Assembly: GCF_014640155.1 (NCBI RefSeq)
Contig: NZ_BMGK01000002.1
Location: 196,589-260,588, forward strand
DNA length: 64,000 bases
Source: Planktosalinus lacus
GTDB taxonomy: Bacteria; Bacteroidota; Bacteroidia; Flavobacteriales; Flavobacteriaceae
Direction: 5' to 3'
The position numbers were made by a program, and so were the translations under genes. The notes under the pieces are model-generated. The model saw only the letters and a program-made list of their open reading frames with translations. It was not told the origin of the DNA and did not search any database. Below are positions 45,187 to 53,911 of the stretch, piece after piece (position 1 is the first letter of the stretch; every line of letters begins with the position of its first letter).

Positions 45187-45912
45187 ATGAAATATATCAC
45201 GGCCATATTTTTTTCCATTGCCATTGTTTTGGCTTCCATTTTTTTGGGCAATGCCTATGTGAATCGTGCAAATCCCGATGGAAAAATTTCTGTAACCGGT
45301 TCGGGGTCGACAGATTTCACTTCAGATTTAATCGTTTGGGAAGGTCAGTTTTCAAGGTTTAATTCAAATTTAAAAACTGCTTTTGACCAATTGATTACTG
45401 ATAAACAAGCGGTTGAAGACTATTTGATTTCAAAAGGCATTCCCCGTGAGGAGATTGTTTTTAATTCGATGCAAACCAGTGATCGCACCCAGAGTCAGTA
45501 TGAAAATGGCAATTTTGTGGGCAGTGTTTTTGTGGGTTATGACTTGACACAAACTGTTAAAGTGGAGTCTAAAGATGTTGAACTTATTGAAAGTGTGTCA
45601 AGAGAGGTGACCGAATTGCTCAACAAAGGCGTACAATTTAACAGCTATGCGCCCAGATATTACTACACCAAACTGGCCGATTTAAAGATTGAAATGATCT
45701 CCAAAGCCACTGAAGACGCACACCTGCGTGCTGAAAAAATTGCAGAAAACAGCGGTGGCAAATTGGGAAAACTCAAGGATGCGAAGATGGGTGTCTTTCA
45801 AATCACCGGTCAAAACAGCGGTGAGGATTTTAGCTGGGGCGGCAGTTTCAATACTTCCGATAAAAACAAAACCGCTTCCATCACGATGCGGCTGGAGTAT
45901 GATATTAAGTAA
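45187..45912 (+). CDS. SIMPL domain (DUF541) exported protein
   Basis: Starting at ATG 45187 (MKYITAIFFSIAIVLASIFLG) this is 241 residues with an N-terminal signal or anchor segment. The body matches SIMPL/DUF541: KISVTGSGSTDFTSDLIVWEG, LISKGIPREEIVFNSMQTSDRT, VGYDLTQTVKVESKDVELIESVS, and ISKATEDAHLRAEKIAENSGGKLGKLKDA. The family is periplasmic or membrane-bound and forms oligomers; no biochemical role is firm. It is divergent from guaA with about 120 bases between starts. An upstream in-frame extension to 45082 is not supported. Confidence 0.8.
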   Translation: MKYITAIFFSIAIVLASIFLGNAYVNRANPDGKISVTGSGSTDFTSDLIVWEGQFSRFNSNLKTAFDQLITDKQAVEDYLISKGIPREEIVFNSMQTSDRTQSQYENGNFVGSVFVGYDLTQTVKVESKDVELIESVSREVTELLNKGVQFNSYAPRYYYTKLADLKIEMISKATEDAHLRAEKIAENSGGKLGKLKDAKMGVFQITGQNSGEDFSWGGSFNTSDKNKTASITMRLEYDIK

Positions 45913-45913
45913 A

Positions 45914-45972
45914 ATATTGGCGTAAGACTGCAGGACTTAGGACGTAAGACTGCAGGACTTAAGACTTAGGAC
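45914..45972. repeat. Heptanucleotide repeat (GTAAGAC type)
   Basis: GTAAGAC, TGCAGGAC, TTAGGAC, GTAAGAC, TGCAGGAC, TTAAGAC and TTAGGAC follow one another with periods of 7 and 8. It sits between two convergent genes and is the same family as 1498-1553. Confidence 0.7.
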
Positions 45973-45983
45973 AGGTTTAAAAT

Positions 45984-47594
45984 TTAATCTTTTAATTCCA
46001 AACATATAAACTCCTGTTGCAGTGGGTCTAATTTTTCAAAAAGCAGTTCTAAAAGGCTGTCGCCATATTCCAGGTAAAACTCAGAAAAGTTAGCGGTGCG
46101 TTCTTGCAGGCTGCCATTGGGGAAGAGTTTGTTTTGCAACAGTGTCACCCTATTTAAGTGGTCTTCAAGTTTTCGTTTTTGAGCTTTGAGGAGTCTTTTC
46201 TCCAGTCTATCGAGCCCATTAATTTGCTTGGTTTCCTGTGCTGCTACCATTTTTTCAAAAGTGGGATCGGTTTTTTTGGCCAGCTCATAGAGTTCATTAA
46301 ACTGATTGCGTAGGTGCTTGCGTTGAGAAGAAAGGTCTATAGAAATGTTTGAGAGCTGTTTAGTGACATTCGTTTCCAATTTGTGTTGTGGAAGGAATAA
46401 ATCATCCACATCGATTGAAAGTTTTTCCAATTTCTCAAGTTGCTTTTGGGTACATAGAAGGGCTGAATTTCGCAACAGCAATACAGGAAATGGTACTCCA
46501 GATTTTTCAAAAAATGACTTGAGCTGTAACCAGTAAGCCAATTCTCCACCTCCACCAATGTAGCATACGTTGGGTAAAATCACTTCCTGATACAGAGGCC
46601 TGAAAATCACATTGGGGCTGAACCGCTCAGGATGGTTTTCTAATTCCGATTGTAGTTTGGTTTCAGAAAACTGAATTTGTGTATTATTAATAAAATAAAG
46701 GTCATTTTTTTTGATGATGCGTTCCCGCAGCCCTTCCCGGAGATAAAACAAATTAATTTCACGGGGGTTTACCTGCAATTTATAGTTTTTTCCTGCTAAC
46801 GCATTTATTTTAGCGTTTGTTTTTTCAACTTCGGTAGTTGCTTCGTTTGTGAACAATTCCGTTTTCATTTGAGGCACAAAAAGCTGTTTGAGCGCGTGCT
46901 CATTGGCATCGAGGATTATCAGTCCATAGACGTCAAAAAGTGAATGCGCTAAAAAGCGAGTCGCCTCAGTCAGGTTGTTGTGGTTGAGGTAGGCCTCTTT
47001 AAAAAGTGTTTTTAGTTTTTGGGCTTTTGGCGAACTGCCCAAAGATTTTGCAAAAGATTCATAAACGTTCTCCAGTCCCTCGGTAGAAATTTCACCCACT
47101 GCTCCGCCTGAATTTCTTTCCCACACTACTTTTTTATCTTTAAAATTAAAGAAATTGATCTCGTCAAAATCATGGTCTTCGTTTGCCATCCAGTAAAGGG
47201 GAACAAAGTTATTTTCAGGGTATTCTTTCTTCAGTTTCTTACATAAATTAATGGTGGAAATAATCTTGTATAAAAAATACAAAGGCCCGGTAAACAGGTT
47301 TAACTGGTGACCTGTGGTAACTGTAAATGTATTGAGTTTTTCTAAGTTTTTCAGGTGGGTTGCTGTAGCTTCAGAAACCTTCAGGTTTTTATACTGTTTG
47401 TTGATGGTCTCGACCAGCACTTTTCTGTTTTGGTTCGGGTAGTGTTTTGTTTTCTCCTGAATTTGTACACCAAAATTTTCAAGAGTTGGAAAACGGTGGT
47501 ATAAAAATTCGACGGATTTATCCTGATTGAGATAGTCCAGAATCAGGTCAGTAAAATATCCGGTATCACGATAGGGAATACAGTCTTTTGGCAT
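45984..47594 (-). CDS. bshC: Bacillithiol synthesis cysteine-adding enzyme
   Basis: This 536-residue protein matches BshC: YFTDLILDYLNQ, VTTGHQLNLFTGPLYFLYKIIS, PLYWMANEDHDFDEINFF (adenylylation site-type HxxE/D residues), FSPNVIFRPLYQEVILPNVCYIGGGGELAYWLQL, and a long C-terminal coiled coil (about 380-470) ahead of a short end domain. It adds cysteine to glucosaminyl-malate in the last step of bacillithiol synthesis. The sequence has the normal length. The minus-strand box TATATTTG at 47615-47622 lies 20 bases upstream of the start. Neighbours are unrelated. Confidence 0.9.
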   Translation of the reverse strand: MPKDCIPYRDTGYFTDLILDYLNQDKSVEFLYHRFPTLENFGVQIQEKTKHYPNQNRKVLVETINKQYKNLKVSEATATHLKNLEKLNTFTVTTGHQLNLFTGPLYFLYKIISTINLCKKLKKEYPENNFVPLYWMANEDHDFDEINFFNFKDKKVVWERNSGGAVGEISTEGLENVYESFAKSLGSSPKAQKLKTLFKEAYLNHNNLTEATRFLAHSLFDVYGLIILDANEHALKQLFVPQMKTELFTNEATTEVEKTNAKINALAGKNYKLQVNPREINLFYLREGLRERIIKKNDLYFINNTQIQFSETKLQSELENHPERFSPNVIFRPLYQEVILPNVCYIGGGGELAYWLQLKSFFEKSGVPFPVLLLRNSALLCTQKQLEKLEKLSIDVDDLFLPQHKLETNVTKQLSNISIDLSSQRKHLRNQFNELYELAKKTDPTFEKMVAAQETKQINGLDRLEKRLLKAQKRKLEDHLNRVTLLQNKLFPNGSLQERTANFSEFYLEYGDSLLELLFEKLDPLQQEFICLELKD

Positions 47595-47614
47595 AGCGAG
47601 TTTGAAATTCTTTT

Positions 47615-47622
47615 CAAATATA
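47615..47622 (-). promoter_or_regulatory. -7 box of bshC
   Basis: TATATTTG on the minus strand fits TAnnTTTG and lies about 20 bases before the bshC start codon. No clear TTG at -33. Confidence 0.35.
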
Positions 47623-47926
47623 AGTTGTTTGGTTGTTTAATTTTATAAATATAAAGTTAATGTCACAATTGATATTTTAATACTATTGAATTGTCTCATT
47701 AAAATATCTGAAACTTTTATGGCACGGTAAATGAATTTAAACACTTAATAAACCAAAGATACAAGCCCCTTTAGTTTCTTTTTGTTTATCTTTGAAAACA
47801 GACAGCTTATGACCTATTCAGTAAGCAAAAAGTCACCCTCACAAAACCGCCTTTTTGAAATCACAGGATTTTCAATCTCTTTAGGCCTTCAAGCATCCTA
47901 TTTTTACCTAACCAATAACAAAATCA

Positions 47927-48487
47927 ATGATTCTACATATAAAATATATGGTAAGCATGCGCTGTAAAATGCTGGTGACAGATAAACTACAGCAACTAGG
48001 TCTCAACTATTTTACTGTTGATCTGGGCCAGATTAATGTGCTCGAAAATATTACAGACCAACAGTTAGAACAACTTAAAGCTGAATTGTTTAAATCAGGT
48101 TTGGAGCTGATGGATGACAAGCGGGCCATTATCATTGAAAAAGTAAAAAATGTAATTATCGATTTGATACATCACACTGAAGAGTTGCCGAAATCGAAAT
48201 TTTCTGTTTTTCTTAGTGAAAAATTAGACTATGACTATACCTACCTCGCCAATCTTTTTTCACAAACCGAAGGAATTACCATACAGCAATTCATTCTCAA
48301 TCATAAAATTGAACGCATCAAGGAACTCATTCTTTATAACGAGCTCAGTCTCTCGGAGATTTCCCATAGATTAAATTACAGCAGTGCTGCTGCCCTTTCC
48401 AATCAGTTTAAAAAAATAACCGGTTTAACGCCTTCTTTTTACAAACAACTCAAAGAAAAACGCCAAAAAAATCTTGAACATATTTAA
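47927..48487 (+). CDS. AraC-family regulator with HMA-like N-terminus
   Basis: This 186-residue protein has an N-terminal HMA-like fold (ILHIKYMVSMRCKMLVTDKLQQLGLNYFTVDLGQINV) and a C-terminal AraC domain (about 90-180) with two helix-turn-helix units: SKFSVFLSEKLDYDYTYLANLFSQTEG, and LSLSEISHRLNYSSAAALSNQFKKITGLTPSFYKQ. Relatives I know of usually have a CxxC-type pair in this N-terminus; here it reads SxxC. It is a sensor-regulator candidate for the ice-binding and OmpA genes that follow on the same strand. The 332 bases before it hold TATCTTTG at 47787-47794 and nothing else clear. Confidence 0.8.
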   Translation: MILHIKYMVSMRCKMLVTDKLQQLGLNYFTVDLGQINVLENITDQQLEQLKAELFKSGLELMDDKRAIIIEKVKNVIIDLIHHTEELPKSKFSVFLSEKLDYDYTYLANLFSQTEGITIQQFILNHKIERIKELILYNELSLSEISHRLNYSSAAALSNQFKKITGLTPSFYKQLKEKRQKNLEHI

Positions 48488-48660
48488 CTATTTTAAATTG
48501 TTCCATCACTCATTCAGTCCTATCCGTTTCTCACTTACCTGATTTTAGCTTACCTATAAATAATTCTCATTCAAATAAAACAACAGGCTTCAACTTATTA
48601 TTGTTATCCTAGTCTGAACGGCACTTTACATCTATTTTTTCTACTAGTTCCTATTTCCAT

Positions 48661-48675
48661 GTGTGAATATTGTAA
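48661..48675 (+). promoter_or_regulatory. Shared 15-base motif upstream of the ice-binding protein gene
   Basis: GTGTGAATATTGTAA lies about 100 bases before ATG 48776. The identical 15 bases recur at 53109-53123 upstream of the beta-barrel gene. It may be a binding site of the AraC protein or of a common regulator. The match is seen directly; the role is inferred. Confidence 0.45.
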
Positions 48676-48775
48676 GTAGCAACTCTTATTCTGTAAGATA
48701 AAAGGGTAGTTACTATCGCACTTTTGCCTAAACAATCTTTATCCACCCCAAACCCGTCACTTACGGGAATTAAAA

Positions 48776-50875
48776 ATGAAAACCATGAAAATAAATAACT
48801 TAGTAACAATTGTTTCCCTACTGATGATTGGCTTATTCGCAGGATGCGAAAAAGACGATTATCAGGAGACCATTGGAATTTGTCCGCTTGTAGTATCAAC
48901 TGATCCTGCAGACGGTGACACAAATGTGTTCCTTGATAAAGTAATTACTGTGACCTTCAATGAAGAAATGAACCCTGCTACATTAAATGCAGGTTCTATT
49001 ACAATTGAAGGACTATCAGAAATTACAGGAACCATAACATACGATCAAAGTACGCTTACAGCGTCCTTTACTCCTTCAGAGTTGCTGACAAGCAGCACTA
49101 CTTATGCAGGAAGGGTAAAAACTACGGTAAAAGATTTAGACGGTAATGCGCTTCAGGAAGACTATGTTTGGACATTTAGTACCGGTGAAAACATTGCGCC
49201 AATGGTAATCGCCACCGACCCTGAAACCGATGAAACAGATGTTGTAATAAATAAAATTATTACAGCAACATTCAACCAACCTATGAATCCTCAAACAATT
49301 AATGAAACAACTTTCATTGTTATGCAAGGAGGGACAGCTGTAACCGGTGCAATTACTTATACCGGCACAACAGTAAGTTTTGCTCCAACAGTAGAACTGG
49401 ATTTAAACACTGTTTATACTGCGACAATTACTGCAGAAACTGAAAACACAGCCGGCATTGCTTTGCAAAGTGATTATATCTGGGAATTTACTACCGGAGC
49501 ATTGGTTGCTCCAACAGTAATTTCAACTGACCCGGAAAATGATGAAACAGACGTTGCCCTTAATAAAGTAATCCGTGCTACATTCAGTGAGCCCATGGAT
49601 GTCACAACTATTAATGGTACAACGTTTACACTAAATGAAGGTACAAACGTTATTACCGGAGTAGTTACCTATAGTGGAACAACAGCAAGCTTTACACCTT
49701 CTGCAAACCTGACCGCAAATACTACTTATACAGCTAACATTACAGCAGGTGCTGAAAACGTTGCAGGTATTTCACTGGCAGGTGACTATAGCTGGAAATT
49801 TACCACCGGAGCATTTATTGCCCCAACAGTAATTTCAACTGACCCTGAAGATGAAGAAACAGGTGTTGCCCTTGATAAAGTAATCGAAGCCACATTTAGT
49901 GAGCCTATGGATGCTGCCACTATCAATACCACAACGTTTACCTTGACAGAAGGGACAAACACTATTACAGGATTAATTACCTATACCGGAACAACAGCCT
50001 CTTTTGATCCTAATGGTGAGTTGGACCCAAATACCCTCTATACAGCAACGATTACCGCAGGAGCTGAAAATATAGCCGGTATTGGACTGGAAAATGTTTA
50101 TATCTGGAGTTTTACAACACTATCTGCTACAGTAGAGTTACCGGATATAGGGACTCTTGAATTTTTTGGTGGATTTGGCGGAAATGCCGGATTGACAAAC
50201 GAGGGATTAAATACTGTAATCAATAATGGTGGAATAGGCACTACTGCTGCTTCTACATTGGTTACAGGTTTCGAAGATGGCCTAACAGGGGACATTTATA
50301 CCCAAACTCCATTAAATGAAGGATTAGTAACAGGAGGAATTTTCACGGCTCCACCGGCTCCCGGAACTGCTACAAGCATGGCTATAGCAGAACAAGCACT
50401 ACTGGATGCGCAAGCACTCTATAATGCAATTTCACCTGCAGCAATGCCCGGCGGCACTGATCCCGGGGATGGAGAACTTGGAGGTCTTACTTTAGCTCCC
50501 GGTGTGTATCAATCTGCCAGTGGCACTTTTAATATTTCTACCGGCGATTTAACCCTTGATGCTCAGGGTGACCCTAACGCACTGTGGGTTTTTCAAACTG
50601 CTTCCGGTTTAACAGTTGGTATTGCAGGTCCTACCGGAGCTAAAAATGTTAATATTATAAATGGTGGAGATGCTGCAAATGTATTTTGGCAAGTTGGTAG
50701 CGCCGCTACTATTAATGCTGCCGGTGGCGGAACGATGACAGGAACTATCGTGTCTATGGCCGGAGTAACTCTATCAACAGCCGGTAATGCAGCACAAACT
50801 GTCCTTAACGGAAGAGCTATTTCCCTGGTTGCCTCTGTAACTATGGTAAATACCACAATCAATGTACCTAATTAA
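48776..50875 (+). CDS. Ice-binding-like lipoprotein with four Ig-like repeats and DUF3494 domain
   Basis: This 699-residue protein has a lipoprotein signal peptide (VTIVSLLMIGLFAGCEKDD, lipid-modified Cys). Four bacterial Ig-like (Big_5) repeats of about 105 residues follow, each starting with a STDPxxxETDV-type block and ending in WxFTTGA (about 35-455). The C-terminal 240 residues are a DUF3494 ice-binding-like beta-solenoid: FFGGFGGNAGLTNEGLNTVINNGGIGTTAASTLVTGF, LTLAPGVYQSASGTFNIS and NVFWQVGSAATINA. It should be exposed at the cell surface. DUF3494 proteins can bind ice or act as adhesins. It is followed by an OmpA-type gene. Confidence 0.9.
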   Translation: MKTMKINNLVTIVSLLMIGLFAGCEKDDYQETIGICPLVVSTDPADGDTNVFLDKVITVTFNEEMNPATLNAGSITIEGLSEITGTITYDQSTLTASFTPSELLTSSTTYAGRVKTTVKDLDGNALQEDYVWTFSTGENIAPMVIATDPETDETDVVINKIITATFNQPMNPQTINETTFIVMQGGTAVTGAITYTGTTVSFAPTVELDLNTVYTATITAETENTAGIALQSDYIWEFTTGALVAPTVISTDPENDETDVALNKVIRATFSEPMDVTTINGTTFTLNEGTNVITGVVTYSGTTASFTPSANLTANTTYTANITAGAENVAGISLAGDYSWKFTTGAFIAPTVISTDPEDEETGVALDKVIEATFSEPMDAATINTTTFTLTEGTNTITGLITYTGTTASFDPNGELDPNTLYTATITAGAENIAGIGLENVYIWSFTTLSATVELPDIGTLEFFGGFGGNAGLTNEGLNTVINNGGIGTTAASTLVTGFEDGLTGDIYTQTPLNEGLVTGGIFTAPPAPGTATSMAIAEQALLDAQALYNAISPAAMPGGTDPGDGELGGLTLAPGVYQSASGTFNISTGDLTLDAQGDPNALWVFQTASGLTVGIAGPTGAKNVNIINGGDAANVFWQVGSAATINAAGGGTMTGTIVSMAGVTLSTAGNAAQTVLNGRAISLVASVTMVNTTINVPN

Positions 50876-50956
50876 ATAACAACTATAACAAGGTAGGACC
50901 CGGGAGGAAATCCCGGTGTTCTGCTTACTTGTTATTAACAACCTAATATTCTCATA

Positions 50957-52990
50957 ATGAAAAACACAAATCATTCAACAAGCAAACTGCTTAGTATGCA
51001 GTTACCTGATACCTTGCCCTTAAAGAGCATATTTCTCTCCCTTTTATTTTTACTTGGTTTATTTACATCTCTTTCTGCACAAGAAATAGAATATACAAAA
51101 CCAACATGGAAGTTTGGTGTAGCAGCCGGAGCAAACTTTAACTTCTATCAGGGCAGCACCCAACAACTGAGTACTGATTTAAGAGTTCCCGCTGCCTTTC
51201 ACGACGGATTTGGCACCGGATTATATCTTGCGCCAAGCATAGAATATTACCGCCCAAACACACGTTTTGGTATGCTATTTCAATTTGGTTATGACAGCCG
51301 TCGCGGAACATTTGATGAGGTGATGAGCCCGTGTGATTGTCCTATGGATTTATCCACTAATCTGAGCTACCTGACCATCGAACCAAGTTTACGTTTTGCA
51401 CCGTTCAAGTCTGATTTTTATCTCTATGCAGGACCGCGACTGGCCTTCAATATGGATAAATCTTATGAATATCAGCTGAAAGCAAACCCGGATTTCCCTG
51501 AGCAAACCGATGGCCCTGTAATGACAGGAGATTTCAGTGAAGTGGAGAAAACCATTCTTTCTATGCAAATTGGTGCCGGATATGATATCCCACTTACGGG
51601 ACAAAACAAGAAAACACAATTTGTGTTGTCTCCTTTTGTTGCATTCCACCCTTATTTTGGTCAAAATCCACGCTCCATTGAAACATGGAACATGACCACT
51701 GTAAGAGCCGGTGCAGTTCTTAAGTTTGGTGTTGGAAAAAACACTTCCGTTGAAGAAGAAGAAACAATTGTTGTTGTGGCTGAACCTAAGGTTGACTTCT
51801 CTGTGAATTCTCCAAAAAATGTTCCTTCTGAAAGAACGGTCAAAGAAACTTTCCCTGTTATCAACTATGTATTTTTTGATTTAGGCTCTACTGAGATTCC
51901 AAATCGTTATGTGCAACTGAACAAAAATCAGGTAAAAGACTTTAAAGAAGACCAGGTTGAATTGTTTACACCTAACAATCTTTCAGGTCGTTCAGACAGA
52001 CAAATGATCGTGTATTATAACATCCTGAATATTCTTGGTGACCGTATGGTGAAAAACCCATCGTCATCTGTCAAATTAGTTGGATCCTCAGAAAAAGGAC
52101 CTGATGATGCCCGACTATTGGCAGAATCTGTAAAAACTTATTTAGTTGACATTTTTGAAATAAATGCTTCAAGAATTTCAACTGAAGGTCGTAACAAACC
52201 CGCCATCCCATCAGAAAAGCCGGGTGCTACAACTGAACTTGCTCTCCTTCGTCAGGGCGATCGCAGAGTGAGTATAGAAAGCAATTCACCTGCTTTGCTT
52301 ATGGAGTTTCAAAGTGGACCAGACAGCCCCTTGAAGCCCATCCAGATTATTGACAGACAAGAAGCTCCTGTTGACAGTTATGTTACATTTGACAACGAAG
52401 GGTCTGAAGACGCTTTTAAATCGTGGTCTTTAGAAATAGAAGATAAAAACGGAACTGTCCAATACTTCGGACCTTACACTCAGCGAAAAGTTGCCATACC
52501 CGGAAAAGCTATTTTAGGCACAAATGCTAAAGGTGACTATACTGTTAAAATGATTGGTACCACGCCAGAAGGATCTAAAATTATCAAAGAAACCAATGTT
52601 AGTATGGTGCTTTGGACGCCCTCTACATCAGAAGAAGTCATGCGTTTTAGTGTGCCTTATAATTTTAATGAATCAAATTCAATCGTGAGATATGAAAAAT
52701 ACCTGACTGAAGTTGTAGCTCCTAAAATTCCCGAAAACGGAAAAGTAATCATCCACGGATATACTGATATTATTGGAGAGGCGGCTTACAATCAATCCTT
52801 ATCTGAACGAAGAGCCAAGGATGTAAAAACCATTCTTCAGAACGCTTTGACAAAAGCTGGAAAAAAGGGTGTGACATTTGAATCCAATGGATTTGGTGAA
52901 GATCTTCAAACAGCGCCCTTTGAAAATAAAAAACCAGAAGAACGTTTTTATAACAGAACAGTTATCATTGATATTCTTCCTGTTAATTAA
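50957..52990 (+). CDS. OmpA-family outer-membrane protein
   Basis: This 677-residue protein has a signal peptide (SIFLSLLFLLGLFTSLSAQ) and an N-terminal outer-membrane beta-barrel (about 40-265: WKFGVAAGANFNFYQG, PSLRFAPFKSDFYLYAGPRLAF, RAGAVLKFGVGKNTS). A repeated OmpA-like region follows, with SSVKLVGSSEKGPDDARLLAESVKTYLVD in the middle and KVIIHGYTDIIGEAAYNQSLSERRAKDVKTIL at the end, where peptidoglycan is bound. The gene starts 81 bases after the ice-binding protein gene and is probably co-transcribed with it. It may anchor or present that protein. A terminator follows at 53011. Confidence 0.85.
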   Translation: MKNTNHSTSKLLSMQLPDTLPLKSIFLSLLFLLGLFTSLSAQEIEYTKPTWKFGVAAGANFNFYQGSTQQLSTDLRVPAAFHDGFGTGLYLAPSIEYYRPNTRFGMLFQFGYDSRRGTFDEVMSPCDCPMDLSTNLSYLTIEPSLRFAPFKSDFYLYAGPRLAFNMDKSYEYQLKANPDFPEQTDGPVMTGDFSEVEKTILSMQIGAGYDIPLTGQNKKTQFVLSPFVAFHPYFGQNPRSIETWNMTTVRAGAVLKFGVGKNTSVEEEETIVVVAEPKVDFSVNSPKNVPSERTVKETFPVINYVFFDLGSTEIPNRYVQLNKNQVKDFKEDQVELFTPNNLSGRSDRQMIVYYNILNILGDRMVKNPSSSVKLVGSSEKGPDDARLLAESVKTYLVDIFEINASRISTEGRNKPAIPSEKPGATTELALLRQGDRRVSIESNSPALLMEFQSGPDSPLKPIQIIDRQEAPVDSYVTFDNEGSEDAFKSWSLEIEDKNGTVQYFGPYTQRKVAIPGKAILGTNAKGDYTVKMIGTTPEGSKIIKETNVSMVLWTPSTSEEVMRFSVPYNFNESNSIVRYEKYLTEVVAPKIPENGKVIIHGYTDIIGEAAYNQSLSERRAKDVKTILQNALTKAGKKGVTFESNGFGEDLQTAPFENKKPEERFYNRTVIIDILPVN

Positions 52991-53010
52991 ACTTAAAATT
53001 TATTAAATTG

Positions 53011-53046
53011 AAAAGGGGCTGTCTGAAAAGAAAGCCCTTTTTTTTT
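53011..53046 (+). terminator. Terminator after the OmpA-type gene
   Basis: AAAAGGGGCT and AGCCCTTTT can pair with one bulge, followed by a long T run. It lies 20 bases after the stop codon. Confidence 0.75.
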
Positions 53047-53108
53047 AAAAAAACTATCAGGCCAATTAAAATTAATGAGATTGCAGCTGTTTCAATTCAT
53101 ATTTAAAA

Positions 53109-53123
53109 GTGTGAATATTGTAA
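53109..53123 (+). promoter_or_regulatory. Second copy of the shared 15-base motif
   Basis: GTGTGAATATTGTAA, identical to 48661-48675, lies 121 bases before ATG 53230. It suggests co-regulation of the beta-barrel gene with the ice-binding gene. Confidence 0.45.
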
Positions 53124-53229
53124 TTTAAATCTAAAGTTATGCAAGCCTTCTAGTTGAAACTAATTGCACCTTTGCACAGTGAAAATGCATTCACAACTGC
53201 CGAAAGTATTCGGAAAAAATTGTAAAAAA

Positions 53230-53733
53230 ATGAGAAACGTATATTTAACATTGATTTTATTAATTGCAGCAACTGCAACTAGCTTTGCTCAAAATCCGTT
53301 ACCAAAAGGTGACGCACAATTAAACATGGGAGTTGGATTATCAAACAGGGGAATTCCTGTTTATATAGGACTTGATTACGGTATCCATAAAGACATTACC
53401 ATTGGAGCCGAGTTATCATACCGAGGTTATAATGACAGATTCAATAACTCAAGATATAAGCATTCCATCATTGGATTTTCTGGTAATGCAAACTATCACT
53501 TTAACCACGTATTGAAAATTCCAACCGAATGGGATTTTTACGCCGGTCTTAACATTGGTTTCTATCATTGGAACTCTGATGAAAATTATCCGGGTGATTT
53601 CAACTCCGGTGTAGGTATTGGTGCCCAGGTGGGTGGTCGTTACTTTTTTACTGACCACTTTGGAATCAATCTTGAATTTGGTGGGAACAACGCCTTTTCA
53701 GGTGGGAAGTTTGGGATAACTTTAAAGCTTTAG
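53230..53733 (+). CDS. Small outer-membrane beta-barrel protein
   Basis: Starting at ATG 53230 (MRNVYLTLILLIAATATSFAQ) this is 167 residues with a clear signal peptide. The mature part shows amphipathic strands (LNMGVGLSNRGIPVYIGLDYGI, ITIGAELSYRGY, HSIIGFSGNANYHF, WDFYAGLNIGFYHW, GIGAQVGGRYFFTDHFGINLEFGG) and ends KFGITLKL, as in OmpX/OmpW-like barrels. Ligand and role are unknown. It shares an upstream motif with the ice-binding gene, and a strong terminator follows. Confidence 0.8.
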   Translation: MRNVYLTLILLIAATATSFAQNPLPKGDAQLNMGVGLSNRGIPVYIGLDYGIHKDITIGAELSYRGYNDRFNNSRYKHSIIGFSGNANYHFNHVLKIPTEWDFYAGLNIGFYHWNSDENYPGDFNSGVGIGAQVGGRYFFTDHFGINLEFGGNNAFSGGKFGITLKL

Positions 53734-53768
53734 GATTTAATACATATTAGCTAATTTTTATTAAATTC

Positions 53769-53804
53769 AAAAAAGGGAGTGCTTTTAAAAGCACTCCCTT
53801 TTTT
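53769..53804 (+). terminator. Strong terminator after the beta-barrel gene
   Basis: A perfect palindrome with 18-base arms: AAAAAAGGGAGTGCTTTT then its complement ending in TTTTTT. It can act on either strand; on the plus strand it closes the ice-binding to beta-barrel region. Confidence 0.85.
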
Positions 53805-53911
53805 CGTTTCATAGTTCACTTCATTTAAAATTTGGGTAAGCAACTTCAACTTTCATTAGTTTTTAGTAGATTTAGCGTCTAAATAAATTAACCACTTTCA
53901 ACTCATTGTTC

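Noticed and set aside
47782-47967. 61-residue open frame before the AraC gene
   Set aside because: It overlaps the AraC start in another frame, begins in a likely promoter box and has no domain.
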